Shown here piece by piece: positions 12,339-24,129 of a stretch of DNA of 64,000 nt. Under the pieces are notes generated by a model. That model did no database searches. It worked only from the letters and a program-made list of their open reading frames with translations, and was not told the DNA's origin. Position 1 is the first letter of the stretch, and each line of letters begins with the position of its first letter. The translations under genes were made by a program, and so were the position numbers. Source of the stretch: Palaemon carinicauda (lineage: Eukaryota > Arthropoda > Malacostraca > Decapoda > Palaemonidae); NCBI RefSeq assembly GCF_036898095.1, contig NC_090766.1, positions 35,065,018 to 35,129,017 of the forward strand. Reading direction: 5' to 3'.

Positions 12339-15300
12339 TCACCAGTAAAATGGGACAGCAGTAATGTAAAAGTTTGCTGCGTTGTACTGAAGCCATTCGT
12401 AACTAGACATTTTCTCGGAGTAACTGCAATGCCACACGAAAGCATGTTGTATTGGCTGTATTGGAAAACGGTTGAATTTGTTCCAGCAGTCGCACATGCG
12501 GTACTTCAAGCGGTTAGTACATGCTGTTGTACCTATAGTCATACCTGTAGTTGTGTCAGTGGTCGTAGCAGTGGTAGAAACGCTGGTAGTTCCAGTAGTT
12601 GTACCAGTTGTTGTATCAGTAGTTGTACCTGTAGTTGTACCAGTGGTAGTTCCTGTTGTAGTACCAGTTGTAGTACCTGTTGTTGTGCCACTGGTAGTTC
12701 CTGTTGTAGTACCAGTGGTAGTTCCTGTTGTAGTATCAGTGGTAGTACCTGTTGTTGTGCCAGTGGTAGTTCCAGTAGTTGTACCAGTGGTAGTTCCTGT
12801 TGTAGTACCAGTTGTAGTACCTGTTGTTGTGCCAGTGGTAGTTCCAGTAGTTGTACCAGTAGTTGTACCTGTAGTTGTACCAGTAGTAGTTCCTGTTGTA
12901 GTAGCAGTGGTAGTTCCTGTTGTAGTACCAGTGGTAGTACCTGTTGTTGTGCCAGTGGTAGTTCCAGTAGTTGTACCAGTGGTAGTTCCTGTTGTAGTAC
13001 CAGTTGTAGTACCTGTTGTTGTGCCAGTGGTAGTTCCAGTAGTTGTACCAGTGGTTGTATCAGTAGTTGTACCTGTAGTTGTACCAGTAGTAGTTCCTGT
13101 TGTAGTACCAGTTGTAGTACCTGTTGTTGTGCCAGTGGTAGTTCCTGTTGTAGTACCAGTGGTAGTTCCTGTTGTAGTATCAGTGGTAGTACCTGTTGTT
13201 GTGCCAGTGGTAGTTCCAGTAGTTGTACCAGTGGTAGTTCCTGTTGTAGTACCAGTTGTAGTACCTGTTGTTGTGCCAGTGGTAGTTCCAGTAGTTGTAC
13301 CAGTAGTTGTACCTGTAGTTGTACCAGTAGTAGTTCCCGTTGTAGTACCAGTTGTAGTTCCTGTTGTAGTATCAGTGGTAGTACCTGTTGTTGTGCCAGT
13401 GGTAGTTCCAGTAGTTGTACCAGTGGTAGTTCCTGTTGTAGTACCAGTTGTAGTACCTGTTGTTGTGCCAGTGGTAGTTCCAGTAGTTGTACCAGTGGTA
13501 GTTCCTGTTGTAGTACCAGTTGTAGTACCTGTTGTTGTGCCAGTGGTAGTTCCAGTAGTTGTACCAGTGGTTGTATCAGTAGTTGTACCTGTAGTTGTAC
13601 CAGTAGTAGTTCCTGTTGTAGTACCAGTGGTAGTACCTGTTGTTGTGCCAGTGGTAGTTCCAGTAGTTGTACCAGTGGTTGTATCAGTAGTTGTACCTGC
13701 AGTTGTACCAGTAGTAGTTCCTGTTGTAGTACCAGTAGTAGTTCCTGTTGTAGTACCAGTTGTAGTACCTGTTGTTGTGCCAGTGGTAGTTCCAGTAGTT
13801 GTATCAGTAGTTGTACCTGTAGTTGTACCAGTAGTAGTTCCTGTTGTAGTACCAGTGGTAGTACCTGTTGTTGTGCCAGTGGTAGTTCCAGTAGTTGTAC
13901 CAGTGGTAGTTCCTGTTGTAGTACCAGTTGTAGTACCTGTTGTTGTGCCAGTGGTAGTTCCAGTAGTTGTACCAGTGGTTGTATCAGTAGTTGTACCTGT
14001 AGTTGTACCAGTAGTAGTTCCTGTTGTAGTACCAGTGGTAGTACCTGTTGTTGTGCCAGTGGTAGTTCCAGTAGTTGTATCAGTAGTTGTACCTGTAGTT
14101 GTACCAGTAGTAGTTCCTGTTGCAGTACCAGTTGTAGTACCTGTTGTTGTGCCAGTGGTAGTTCCAGTAGTTGTACCAGTGGTAGTTCCTGTTGTAGTAC
14201 CAGTTGTAGTACCTGTTGTTGTGCCAGTGGTAGTTCCAGTAGTTGTACCAGTAGTTGTACCTGTAGTTGTACCAGTAGTAGTTCCTGTTGTAGTACCAGT
14301 GGTAGTTCCTGTTGTAGTACCAGTGGTAGTACCTGTTGTTGTGCCAGTGGTAGTTCCAGTAGTTGTACCAGTGGTAGTTCCTGTTGTAGTACCAGTTGTA
14401 GTACCTGTTGTTGTGCCAGTGGTAGTTCCAGTAGTTGTACCAGTGGTAGTTCCTGTTGTAGTACCAGTTGTAGTACCTGTTGTTGTGCCAGTGGTAGTTC
14501 CAGTAGTTGTACCAGTGGTAGTTCCTGTTGTAGTACCAGTTGTAGTACCTGTTGTTGTGCCAGTGGTAGTTCCAGTAGTTGTACCAGTGGTTGTATCAGT
14601 AGTTGTACCTGTAGTTGTACCAGTAGTAGTTCCTGTTGTAGTACCAGTAGTAGTTCCTGTTGTAGTACCAGTTGTAGTACCTGTTGTTGTGCCAGTGGTA
14701 GTTCCAGTAGTTGTATCAGTAGTTGTACCTGTAGTTGTACCAGTAGTAGTTCCTGTTGTAGTACCAGTGGTAGTTCCTGTTGTGGTACCAGTGGTAGTAC
14801 CTGTTGTTGTGCCAGTGGTAGTTCCAGTAGTTGTAGCAGTGGTAGTTCCTGTTGTAGTACCAGTTGTAGTACCTGTTGTTGTGCCAGTGGTAGTTCCAGT
14901 AGTTGTACCAGTGGTAGTTCCTGTTGTAGTACCAGTTGTAGTACCTGTTGTTGTGCCAGTGGTAGTTCCAGTAGTTGTACCAGTGGTAGTTCCTGTTGTA
15001 GTACCAGTTGTAGTACCTGTTGTTGTGCCAGTGGTAGTTCCAGTAGTTGTACCAGTGGTTGTATCAGTAGTTGTACCTGTAGTTGTACCAGTAGTAGTTC
15101 CTGTTGTAGTACCGGTAGTAGTTCCTGTTGTAGTACCAGTGGTAGTACCTGTTGTTGTGCCAGTGGTAGTTCCAGTAGTTGTACCAGTGGTTGTATCAGT
15201 AGTTGTACCTGTAGTTGTACCAGTAGTAGTTCCTGTTGTAGTACCAGTAGTAGTTCCTGTTGTAGTACCAGTGGTAGTACCTGTTGTTGTGCCAGTGGTA

Positions 15301-17320
15301 GTTCCAGTAGTTGTTCCAGTTGTTGTATCAGTAGTTGTACCTGTAGTTGTACCAGTAGTAGTTCCTGTAGTAGTACCAGTGGTAGTTCCTGTCGTGGTAC
15401 CAGTGGTAGTACCTGTTGTTGTGCCAGTGGTAGTTCCAGTAGTTGTACCAGTGGTTGTATCCGTAGTTGTATCAGTAGTTGTACCAGTGGTAGTTCCTGT
15501 TGTAGTACCAGTTGTAGTACCTGTTGTAGTACCAGTGGTAGTTCCTGTTGTGGTACCAGTGGTAGTACCTGTTGTTGTGCCAGTGGTAGTTCCAGTGGTT
15601 GTATCAGTAGTTGTATCAGTAGTTGTACCTGTAGTTGTACCAGTGGTTGTATCAGTAGTTGTACCAGTAGTAGTTCCTGTTGTTGTGCCAGTGGTAGTTC
15701 CAGTAGTTGTTCCAGTTGTTGTATCAGTAGTTGTACCTGTAGTTGTACCAGTAGTAGTTCCTGTTGTAGTACCAGTGGTAGTTCCTGTTGTGGTACCAGT
15801 GGTAGTACCTGTTGTTGTACCAGTGGTAGTTCCAGTAGTTGTACCAGTGGTTGTATCAGTAGTTGTATCAGTAGTTGTAGCTGTAGTTGTACCAGTGGTA
15901 GTTTCTGTTGTAGTACCAGTTGTAGTACCTGTTGTTGTGCCAGTGGTAGTTCCAGTAGTTGTACCAGTGGTTGTATCTGTAGTTGTACCTGTAGTTGTAC
16001 CAGTAGTAGTTCCTGTTGTAGTACCAGTGGTAGTTCCTGTTGTGGTACCAGTGGTAGTACCTGTTGTTGTGCCAGTGGTAGTTCCAGTAGAAGTACCAGT
16101 GGTTGTATCAGTAGTTGTATCAGTAGTTGTACCTGTAGTTGTACCAGTGGTAGTTCCTGTTGTAGTACCAGTTGTAGTACCTGTTGTTGTGCCAGTGGTA
16201 GTTCCAGTAGTTGTACCTGTGGTTGTATCTGTAGTTGTACCTGTAGTTGTACCAGTAGTAGTTCCTGTTGTAGTACCAGTAGTAGTTCCTGTTGTAGTAC
16301 CAGTGGTAGTACCTGTTGTTGTGCCAGTGGTAGTTCCAGTAGTTGTACCAGTTGTTGTATCAGTAGTTGTACCTGTAGTTGTACCAGTAGTAGTTCCTGT
16401 TGTAATACTTGTTGTTGTGCCAGTGGTAGTTCCAGTAGTTGTACCAGTAGTTGTACCAGTGGTTGTAACAGTTGTAGTTTCTGTTTTAGTACCAGTGGTA
16501 GTACCTGTTGTTGCGCCAGTGGTAGTTCCAGTAGTTTTACCAGTAGTAGTACCTGTAGTCGAATCAGAAGTAGTTCCAGTTGTAGTGCCAGCGGTAGTTC
16601 CAGTAGTTTTACCAGTAGTAGTACCTGTAGTCGAATCAGAAGTAGTTCCAGTTGTTGTGCCAGTGGTAGTTCCAGTAGTTGTACCGGTGCTTGTACCAGT
16701 AGTAGTACCTGTAGTCGAATCAGAAGTAGTTCCAGTTGTAGTGCCCGCTGTAGTACCTGTTGTGGATTTAATGGTATTTGCAGTATTAGTACCAGTTAGG
16801 CCAGAGGTGGTACCTGCAGTTGTGCCAGTGATAGGTATTGTATCAGTACCACTAGTAGTGGGAGTGTTAGTTCCAATAATAGTTAAAGTGGTAGTGCCAG
16901 TATTTGTGCCAGTAGTAATATCTTTAGTTGTGCCACTTGAAGTCTCGGTTGTTGTACCAGTATTAGCAGTACCAGTGGTGGTAACTGTTGTTTTGTCAGT
17001 GGTAGTTGCAGTCGTAGCTTCAGTAGTAATTCCAGTGATTGTATCAGTCGTAGGGATAAGGTTATTGCCAGTTGTAGTTTCAGTAATAGTTCCTGTTGGT
17101 ATTTCAGTCGTAGCTTCAGTAGTAATTCCAGTGATTGTATCAGTCGTAGGGATAAGGTTATTGCCAGTTGTAGTTTCAGTAATAGTTCCTGTTGGTATTT
17201 CAGTCGTAGTTCCAGTGTTAGTACTTGTAGTTTTGCCTGTGTCACTGCTAGTTGCAGTTCCTGTAGTTGTACCAGTTGGTGTACCAGTGGTAGTTCTAGT
17301 GGTAGCATCTTTGGATGTTG
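12339..17320 (-). CDS. giant mucin-like Thr-rich exon (tail C)
   Basis: Acceptor TATTTTCAAG, then CA ACA TCC, gives a phase-1 entry. The frame then stays open for 1,660 codons. Residues 1 to about 200 are varied Ser/Thr/Ile sequence (two near-identical copies of EIPTGTITETTTGN). The next roughly 1,390 residues are TTTG units, organised as a 72-bp higher-order repeat (six 12-bp units). The last roughly 50 codons leave the repeat and end ..AVPFYW before TGA. This is a classic mucin PTS-type domain lacking Pro. The terminal 50 codons are doubtful, because the matching sequence after exon A is out of frame and follows a stop. A phase-1 donor-like G|GTATGA lies at 12545, so the exon may instead be internal (12545-17320, exactly 4,776 bp, symmetric) and splice on to B or A. 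Both plus-strand frames that stay open are repeat artefacts. Confidence 0.65.
12537..12545 (-). other. candidate 5' splice site at end of Thr tract C
   Basis: The minus strand reads ACTG|GTATGACTA with the cut after 12545, in phase 1. The mapped donor of exon 25619-26272 is G|GTATGG, similar in form. The site would remove the unusual 50-codon tail. Confidence 0.35.
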
Positions 17321-18178
17321 CTTGAAAATATAACGGGAATGTAAACAACTTTGATCTGAGTTTTTCAGTCCTCTTCATCTACTTTTGAATATTAGTTCTG
17401 GATTCAAATATCTTAGTATTTATTTTTCCTTATTTTTTTCTTAATACAAAGAGCAAATTTTTTTTTTTGAAAGAACTAATGCTATTGTTTAATGTTCCAG
17501 TTTATATTCTTTCCATTTACCTATATTTATGAATAAGGGAAATATACATATTTTTATAGGAATTTCTCAGATATTCAGTGTACATATTTGAAGCGTTAAG
17601 TGAACTCAATGTATATTACGAGAGATATCCTGCCATATATTACAAGTGTCAAAAATGTTATAAATTTAAAGAAGGCCAATTGTTTATAAATTCCAGTTAC
17701 AATCACAACAGTTTTTTTCTGCTGTAGTTTTGCTAGTAGTAGTTGAACGTTAATGCAGATTTGGTAGGGCCAATAGTTAAGCTTATTATACTTCCATCGC
17801 TATAAATTATTTTGATTGCGTTAACTTTGTCTTTGTTTATGCATTTTGTAATTCTAAAGCTATTTTATGTCTAGTGTGAGTAATAGGGCCTTTAATTGTA
17901 TAAGTGGCATTGACAATGATAATATATAAACATATATGATAATACACTCGACTGTATTAAAAGTTGATTCCATGAAAATCCTGTGAACAGAGATATATTT
18001 TTTCGACTGAATTAATGGTATTTTATTGTAGCAACGCAAAAAAGAGTATAAAAACTTTGAATAGTGATGTTAATAACTGTCTATGAGTATTTCCTTGTAA
18101 GTAACTTCTTTAAAGATGTAAAGGTGTGACAGGCCATATCAGGAGGCTGGGTGTTCGGGTCACTCCGGGGTCATCAAT
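17321..18178. other. intronic/intergenic AT-rich spacer
   Basis: Contains the acceptor tract of exon C at its left edge and otherwise AT-rich unique sequence. No exon, RNA gene or element recognised. Confidence 0.5.
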
Positions 18179-18256
18179 GTGACGGGCCAAGAGTAGTTTG
18201 TGACTCGGTTGCTTTTATCTCGCCTTTTGAGTCACAACCTACTTTTGGCCCGTCAC
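18179..18256. repeat. short inverted repeat (foldback)
   Basis: GTGACGGGCCAAGAGTAG at the left pairs with CTACTTTTGGCCCGTCAC at the right. The arms are about 28 bp with two mismatches around a 22-bp loop. It looks like a tiny non-autonomous DNA element or a hairpin. Confidence 0.7.
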
Positions 18257-18382
18257 AAGGGAATGAACATAAAACATATTAAGAATAAATGATGAACAAT
18301 GTATATAACTCAATGTTTATAATCCTCTAGCTAGGAGATTAGAATAATTGTATTTCGTTTACTCTTGTTAAGCATAAACTTA

Positions 18383-18656
18383 GGGCTCGGCCAGACCAAG
18401 CGCGGCTAGCGGCGAGGTTAGCGGCGAGGTTAGCGGCAAGAGGTTATGGCGGCAAATTGAAACCTTAGGTATCTTATGTAGGTGGCCAGATAGGAGGCGC
18501 GGGGTTATGGCGGCAAATTGAAACCTTAGGTATCTTATGTAGGTGGCCAGATAGGAGGCGCGGAGGCTTCCCGCGCCTCCTATCTGGCCACCTACATAAG
18601 ATACCTAAGGTTTCAATTTGCCGCCATAACCTGCCGCACTTGGTCTGGCCGGGCCC
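18383..18656. mobile_element. foldback MITE, PIF/Harbinger-like
   Basis: Terminal inverted repeats begin GGGCTCGGCCAGACCAAG and end CTTGGTCTGGCCGGGCCC, flanked by TTA on both sides (380-382 and 657-659). A 3-bp TTA/TWA target duplication is the mark of PIF/Harbinger elements. Inside, a 61-bp arm is present twice in tandem (442-502 and 503-563) and once inverted (about 571-631), forming a near-perfect hairpin. No transposase is encoded. Confidence 0.75.
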
Positions 18657-18819
18657 TTAGTAAGGCTCCCATGAAGCGTAAGTTTTGTTATTTAAAACAG
18701 TACGAAAAGCTTGAATATAAAAGTATCAAAGAATTTGTGATCTAAGAAAGACCTTGGTAAAAAGGAGAGAATGTTTAGGTGCAAATAATAGTGGTCTATC
18801 AACTTTACTCATTTTTTTA

Positions 18820-18978
18820 ATGAGGCGCATTTGCACAGACTTGCAGGGGTACCCTTTTAGCTCGGAAAAGTTTCTTGCTAGCTGATTGGTTGGACAAAAT
18901 AATTCTATCCAATCAGTTAGCAGGAAACTTTTCCGAGCCAAAAGGGTACCCCTGTGAATCAGTGCAAATGCGCCTCAT
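18820..18978. mobile_element. MITE with TA target duplication
   Basis: The two halves are inverted copies of each other: ATGAGGCGCATTTGCAC at the left, GTGCAAATGCGCCTCAT at the right, with further paired blocks such as GGGTACCCTTTT and GGAAAAGTTTC. It is flanked by TA on both sides, as expected for Tc1/mariner-type insertion. 159 bp, non-coding. Confidence 0.75.
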
Positions 18979-19199
18979 TATGAAAATAGTGTATAGTAGT
19001 ATATTAGACGGTAATTATACATAATTAATAACTAGCAATAATATTTAGATTAAAATAAAATCTGAAAGACACAAATTACAATTTTTAAGAGCATTGAAGC
19101 GAAGCCAGATATAGCAGCACAATAAGCAAGTACTTAAAAATGTAAATTTCTTATAGATAAAGTCAATATTAACAACATCCTCTCAAAAGGAGAAATTCC

Positions 19200-19641
19200 T
19201 TATATCAGCTGTAATTGCCCAATCAGATGTTCATGTAGGAGTAGTATGGGCAGTGATATTACCTGTAATTGTCCAAGTGATCGAACTATTGTTATGAGGG
19301 AAAGTACCTGTAGTTGTGACAATTTTTTGTTGTTGTTAAGGTTTTGGTAGAGGTACTAGCAGTAGTATTGGTAGTAGTTCCTTTTGTAGAGCCTATAATA
19401 GTTGTAGTGGGAAGACCTATAGTTTTGACAATGGTAGTACCCATGGCAAATGCAGTGACTGCGTCTATTGGTATCCCGGTGGTGGTATGAGTGGTTGTAT
19501 GTGAGTTAGAATAGCTGGAAGTATCTGTAGTTGTGTTAGTGATAGTTCCTGTGGTAGTTCCAATAGTATTATCGTGATAGTATTTGTTGTAGAGTCAGTA
19601 GTAGCTCCTGTAGTTGTCTCAGTGGGAGTCTGTGGTTATTT
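19200..19641 (-). pseudogene. decayed Thr-tract exon (remnant D)
   Basis: An acceptor-like TTTCCAAG precedes AA ATA ACC ACA in phase 1, as in the intact tails. The frame hits a stop within eight codons, and the Thr vocabulary continues in another frame with several further stops. The downstream flank repeats the 'attgaagcgaagccagat' block seen near the other tails. I read it as a dead copy of the mucin-tail unit. Confidence 0.6.
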
Positions 19642-19964
19642 CTTGGAAATGAAGAGAAAATAGTAATTTTTTTTTGATATTGTGAGAAAACATTGATTCA
19701 AAAGGAAACTCCTTCTAGCTACAAATATCATTCATGTGATATATTGAGAGTTATGCTGGCATGAAAGCAATCCATCTAGACTGTCTTGCCACGGCAGTTA
19801 TATTGGCATGGCAGTGACGTATCCTTGTGAAAGACTGAACAACATAGAGCCCACACAAAACAAAACAAAAGGTTTCTCCTACTTACTAATAGAAGAAGGA
19901 ATTTTATAAAGAAACCCAGCATAACTTTTTAGCCGAAGATCGGCGAAGAAGCAGTCTGACTGCC

Positions 19965-20577
19965 ATGTCACGTGCTTTGGCCCATCAAGATTCAGAGGAT
20001 AATCAAGGAAATACTATTGGCTACCAAGAAAGGGCTACAGATAACCAAGAAAATAATACTGGCAACCAAGAAAATTTTACAGGTAACCAAGAAAATACTA
20101 CTGGCAACCAAGAAAATACTACTGGCCACCAAGAAAATGTTACAGTTAACTAAGAAAATGTTACAGATAACAAACAAAATGTTATAGATAACCAGGGAAA
20201 TACTACAGATAACCAAGAAAATACTGCAGATAACCAAGAAAATACTACTGGCAATCAAGAAGATGTTACAGATAACCAAGAAAATACTACTGGCAATCAA
20301 GAAAATGTTACAGATAACCAAGAAAATACTACTGGCAATCAAGAAAATGTTACAGATAACTAAGAAAATACTACTGGCAACCAAGAAATTGTTACAGATA
20401 ACCAAGACAATACTACTGGCAACCGAGAAAATGCTACAGTGAACCAAGAAAATGCTACTGATAACAAAGGACCAATTCAAGTGCGAGCTCAGCATAGAAA
20501 GAGAATGACTGCTGTGCCAAAGGCCTCGGGCAATCAGAATATTTGGCGACCAGAAGATCAGGTATTTAGTTATAAAT
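19965..20577 (+). repeat. 21-bp minisatellite, NQEN-type reading frame
   Basis: From about 20015 to 20480, roughly 22 copies of a 21-bp unit (AACCAAGAAAATACTACTGG plus one base). On the plus strand the unit reads as seven residues alternating NQENTTG and NQENVTD. It starts after a Met at 19965 and is broken by two CAA-to-TAA changes (about 20151 and 20361) before a non-repeat end near 20577. The repeats carry N-x-T sequons. The minus strand is open for about 200 codons but hydrophobic, which is a period artefact. A broken gene or a non-coding minisatellite are both possible. Confidence 0.5.
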
Positions 20578-21977
20578 AGAACTGAGAGGCACAAATTTCT
20601 TCAGCCTACTCTGGCCATGCTTAAAAGAAGCAAAGCCATATACTTCAAAACGTTGCAGCAACAAGAAAACACTGAGGATAAAAGGAAAGAATAATGAAGT
20701 AGTTGGTAGAATGTGGCTGGCAATAACTGAAGATGAAGAAATAATTCTTCAGACTTACAAAAGGGCAAAATATCAGCTTACAATGCAATCAGTGTAAAGA
20801 TGGAAATAATTATAAAATCTGTTTTTTTACCAGTAATGTCGTTGATGATTATATTTAATTTCCCTTTTGTAGATGAATAAGTTTGACAAAATTTGTACAA
20901 TCATATTTTCCAATGCGTTGCTCAAAACCTTTAGTTCAAATATCACAAAATTCCAATAAAATTCAAATATATGTTTAGACCCTAATGTATCAAAAAGAAG
21001 AAGAGGATGAAGACAGCTACATTATACAAGCATTCATATATGCATTTTTAACTTAATCTGAAAACCATAATCAGCAGTTATTATTTTCTGATGACCTTAC
21101 TGATAGAAGACACTTTCAGAGAATACAGAAGAATGGCTTCAATAGTTTGTGAGTTGTATGCTAAGCAGTTTCTAGATTTAATAGATGATGGATAGTTACG
21201 AACTAAGCAGAGCATTTGAAAAGATCTTCAACAGTGAGGTAAAGATATCAAGTAGACATGAAAGCAAAACGAGCAATGGCCTTTACATCTTATGTGTTTG
21301 TAATGTTCAAGAACACCTGCATAAATGAAATTCTATATTTAAGCCAAGTCAAGCTATCACCATACTTCAGACTAAAGGTAAAAAAATCACTCCGGAAACA
21401 ATGGACAGGGTAAATGCCAGAATCGAGATACATATCAAAAGGTATCTACTTTAGAAACAAAAGGCAGGAAGGGTAAGAGCTGCGTTGGTCAAATATATAG
21501 TAGGCCTTGGTCATTTCATATGCAACTAACCTGTTAAACAATGCAGTAGAAACTTTAATACTTGATTCTAAACAGGACTCATATTTATTGATATATTAAA
21601 ATGATTAAAGCAATTGATAATATTTTAGGAAGAAATATAATGACATGAAAATGTAACACTTCAAGGCAACTTTTTGAGCAATGATATGTATTAAAATTTC
21701 TTGAGAAAATAGCACTATTCTTTAAGCTAAAGATCCTGTCGTTGGCTTAAGACTTGGAATTGTGATTTGAATTAGAAATATTTATCCTACCAATAAGAGG
21801 AACGTTGAATGATAAGAAACTGCAGTTACTACTGGGAAGTATAAAGATTTGACACTAGGTTTAGTATATGAGAACCAAGCAAAGGTAAATTTGGCTTCAC
21901 TTCAAATGATGCCTCGTCAGTTGAAGTGAAGCCAGATTTAGCATAGGAATAAGAGTTCCTTAGGGATAAAGCCTTCC
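20578..21977. other. non-coding flank of mucin unit E
   Basis: No exon seen. From about 20870 the sequence shares blocks with the flanks of units A and B ('atttaatagatgatgga', 'tttgtaatgttcaagaacacctg', 'gaagtgaagccagattta'), so it belongs to the same duplicated unit. A minus-strand AATAAA lies near 21585. Confidence 0.5.
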
Positions 21978-23341
21978 CTAAAAGCATCCTTGGAATATCA
22001 GCAACTGCAACTTGCCAAGTGGATACTGTATCTGATGTGCTTCGCGCGTCGTAATAGCGGTAGCGGAAGCATTTGCAGTTATACCAGTAGTAGTACTGGT
22101 GGTAGTACCTGTGGTTGTACCAGTAGTAGTTGCTGTGGTAGTTCCAGGATTGGTACCTGTGGTAGTGCCAGTGCTTGTTCCAATTGTGGTTCCAGTAGTT
22201 GTATCAGTGGTAGTTCCAGTGAAAGTACCTGTGGTAGTTCCTGTAGCTGTGGCAGTGGTAGTACCTGAAGCAGTACCTATTATAGTGCTAGTGCTAGTTA
22301 CTGTATTGGCATCAGTTGTAGTACCCGTGATAGTACCTGTTGTTGTACTAATAGTAGTTCCAGGAGTGCCAGTGGTAGTACCTGTTGTTATGCCAGTGGT
22401 AGTTCCAATAGTTGTAAGAGTGGTAATTGCAGGGGATATTCCAGAGGTATTATCTACGCTAGCTCCAGTGGATGTTCCAGTGGTAGTGCCTATACTAGTT
22501 TCAATGGAGGTTCCAGTAATAGTACCTGTGCTGGTTCCGGTGGACGTTCCAGCAACAGTACTTTTGCTAGGTCCTGGGGATGTTTCAGTGGTAGTACTTA
22601 TGCTAATTCCAGGGGAAGTTCCACTAGTATTACCTGTGCTAATTCCAGGGGAAGTTCCACTTGTAATACCTGTGCTAATTCCAGGGGATGTTTCACTAGT
22701 ATTACCTGTGCTAATTCCAGGGGAAGTTCCACTTGTATTACCTGTGCTAATTCCAGGGGATGTTTCACTAGAATTACCTGTGCTAATTCCAGGGGAAGTT
22801 CCACTTGTATTACCTGTGCTAATTCCAGGGGAAGTTCCACTAGTAATACCTGTGCTAATTCCAGGGGAAGTTCCACTTGTATTACCTGTGCTAATTCCAG
22901 GGGATGTTTCACTAGTATTACCTGTGCTAATTCCAGGGGAAGTTCCACTTGTATTACCTGTGCTAATTCCAGGGGATGTTTCACTAGTATTACCTGTGCT
23001 AATTCCAGGGGAAGTTCCACTTGTATTACCTGTGCTAATTCCAGGGGAAGTTCCACTAGTATTACCTGTGCTAATTCCAGGGGAAATTCCACTAGTATTA
23101 CCTGTGCTAATCCCAGGGGAAGTTCCAGAGATATTACCTATGCTAGTTCCAGAGGATGTTCCAGTAACAGTACCTTTGCTAGATTCAATGGATGTTCCAA
23201 TGGTTGTACTTATGCTAATTCCAGGAGAAGTTCCAGTGATAGTACCTGTGGTGGTTCCAGCGGTGGATCCTGTAGTAGTTCCAGTGGTGGTAGTTGTAAT
23301 TGTGCCAGGGATATTTTCAGTTGTAGTTCCAGTGGTGGTAG
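21978..23341 (-). CDS. Thr/Ser-rich mucin-like exon (tail E), splice site uncertain
   Basis: The minus strand is open for about 450 codons. The middle (22610-23120) is a 12-residue repeat, GTSPGISTGNTS alternating with ETSPGISTGNTS. Both ends are TTTG-like, and the last 24 codons are non-repetitive before a TAG at 21978-21980. The expected acceptor position (about 23387) has lost its AG (it reads TTTACTGG). The nearest AG in the right phase is internal (ATTACAG, exon start 23341), a weaker site. A phase-1 donor-like G|GTATAA at 22085 would make a symmetric internal exon of 1,257 bp. So this may be a used exon, a cryptic one, or a recently disabled copy. Confidence 0.4.
22610..23120. repeat. 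36-bp minisatellite inside exon E
   Basis: About 14 copies of a 36-bp unit containing CCTGTGCTAATTCCAGGGG. Two forms alternate (gaagttccactt and gatgtttcacta), giving a partial 72-bp higher-order period. Confidence 0.9.
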
Positions 23342-23389
23342 CTGTAATTGTGCCAGGGATAATTTCAGTTGTAGTTCCAGTAAAGTGAA

Positions 23390-24125
23390 ATAAGATTAGA
23401 AATATACATCTACATTACTTTCATTATTTTTCATTTAACTGTCTATATGTCTTTGTCTCTCCCTTTACTTATGTTTATTCCATACATTTAAGATACGTTT
23501 TGAAAACGTAACTTCAAAATTAAATATATTCCCCCAGTTTTTAATTTCATTGTTATGAAATTGTTTTCCAAAATCTTATAGACCCCAAGGATTGGCTTTT
23601 TTTTTTCAAGAGATTTTCTTGTGCACTTGTGTCATCGTTATAATAATAATGCTAATTACCAAAATATCAATAAAATACTTTGTTGTTCGCCTGAAATGAC
23701 TAATGAGAATCTATAAACTTAGTGCTTGACCATATTTTTGGGAAATGAAATGAGGTGTCATAAAAGGAAAAGACTACAAAGCAAAATGTTTCAAACCCTT
23801 GTGATAGAAAAGCAAAAAATAAAAAGCAAATCATCATTTGAAAAACACCTTGAAAAACTTGTTTCTCAAAACATGAAGTAATTGCAAAAAACACAAGACC
23901 TACAGACCAATCGTTTATTTTCTGCTTTAGTAATCCTTATATAAAAAGGCATCTTGTAATTTTCATAATGAAAGCAAAATCTATTAAACCACAGCCAACG
24001 AGCTGTCAATGTAACCGAAGCTGTCTGTTGCTGTTTTGGGCAAATAATGTTTGCAAATATCTGTCGATTTGAATTCTTTTATGTAGATATATAAATTCTC
24101 CAATAGTCATATTAAGCAGGATCAC
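23390..24125. other. AT-rich spacer, no gene seen
   Basis: Unique AT-rich sequence with no splice-flanked open frame. Intronic if exon E or the tails farther left are used. Confidence 0.5.
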
Positions 24126-24129
24126 TAGG

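Noticed and set aside
12472..17325. Plus-strand frames of 1,500-1,617 codons (VVVP-type and Cys/Ser-type)
   Set aside because: They are the same 12-bp repeat read in other frames, lack a plausible start or splice context, and oppose the gene's direction. The Thr frame fits the phase-1 acceptor.
22099..23388. Plus-strand Val/Pro frame of 429 codons over tail E
   Set aside because: Shadow of the 36-bp repeat; no start context, and neighbouring paralogues show the minus strand is coding.
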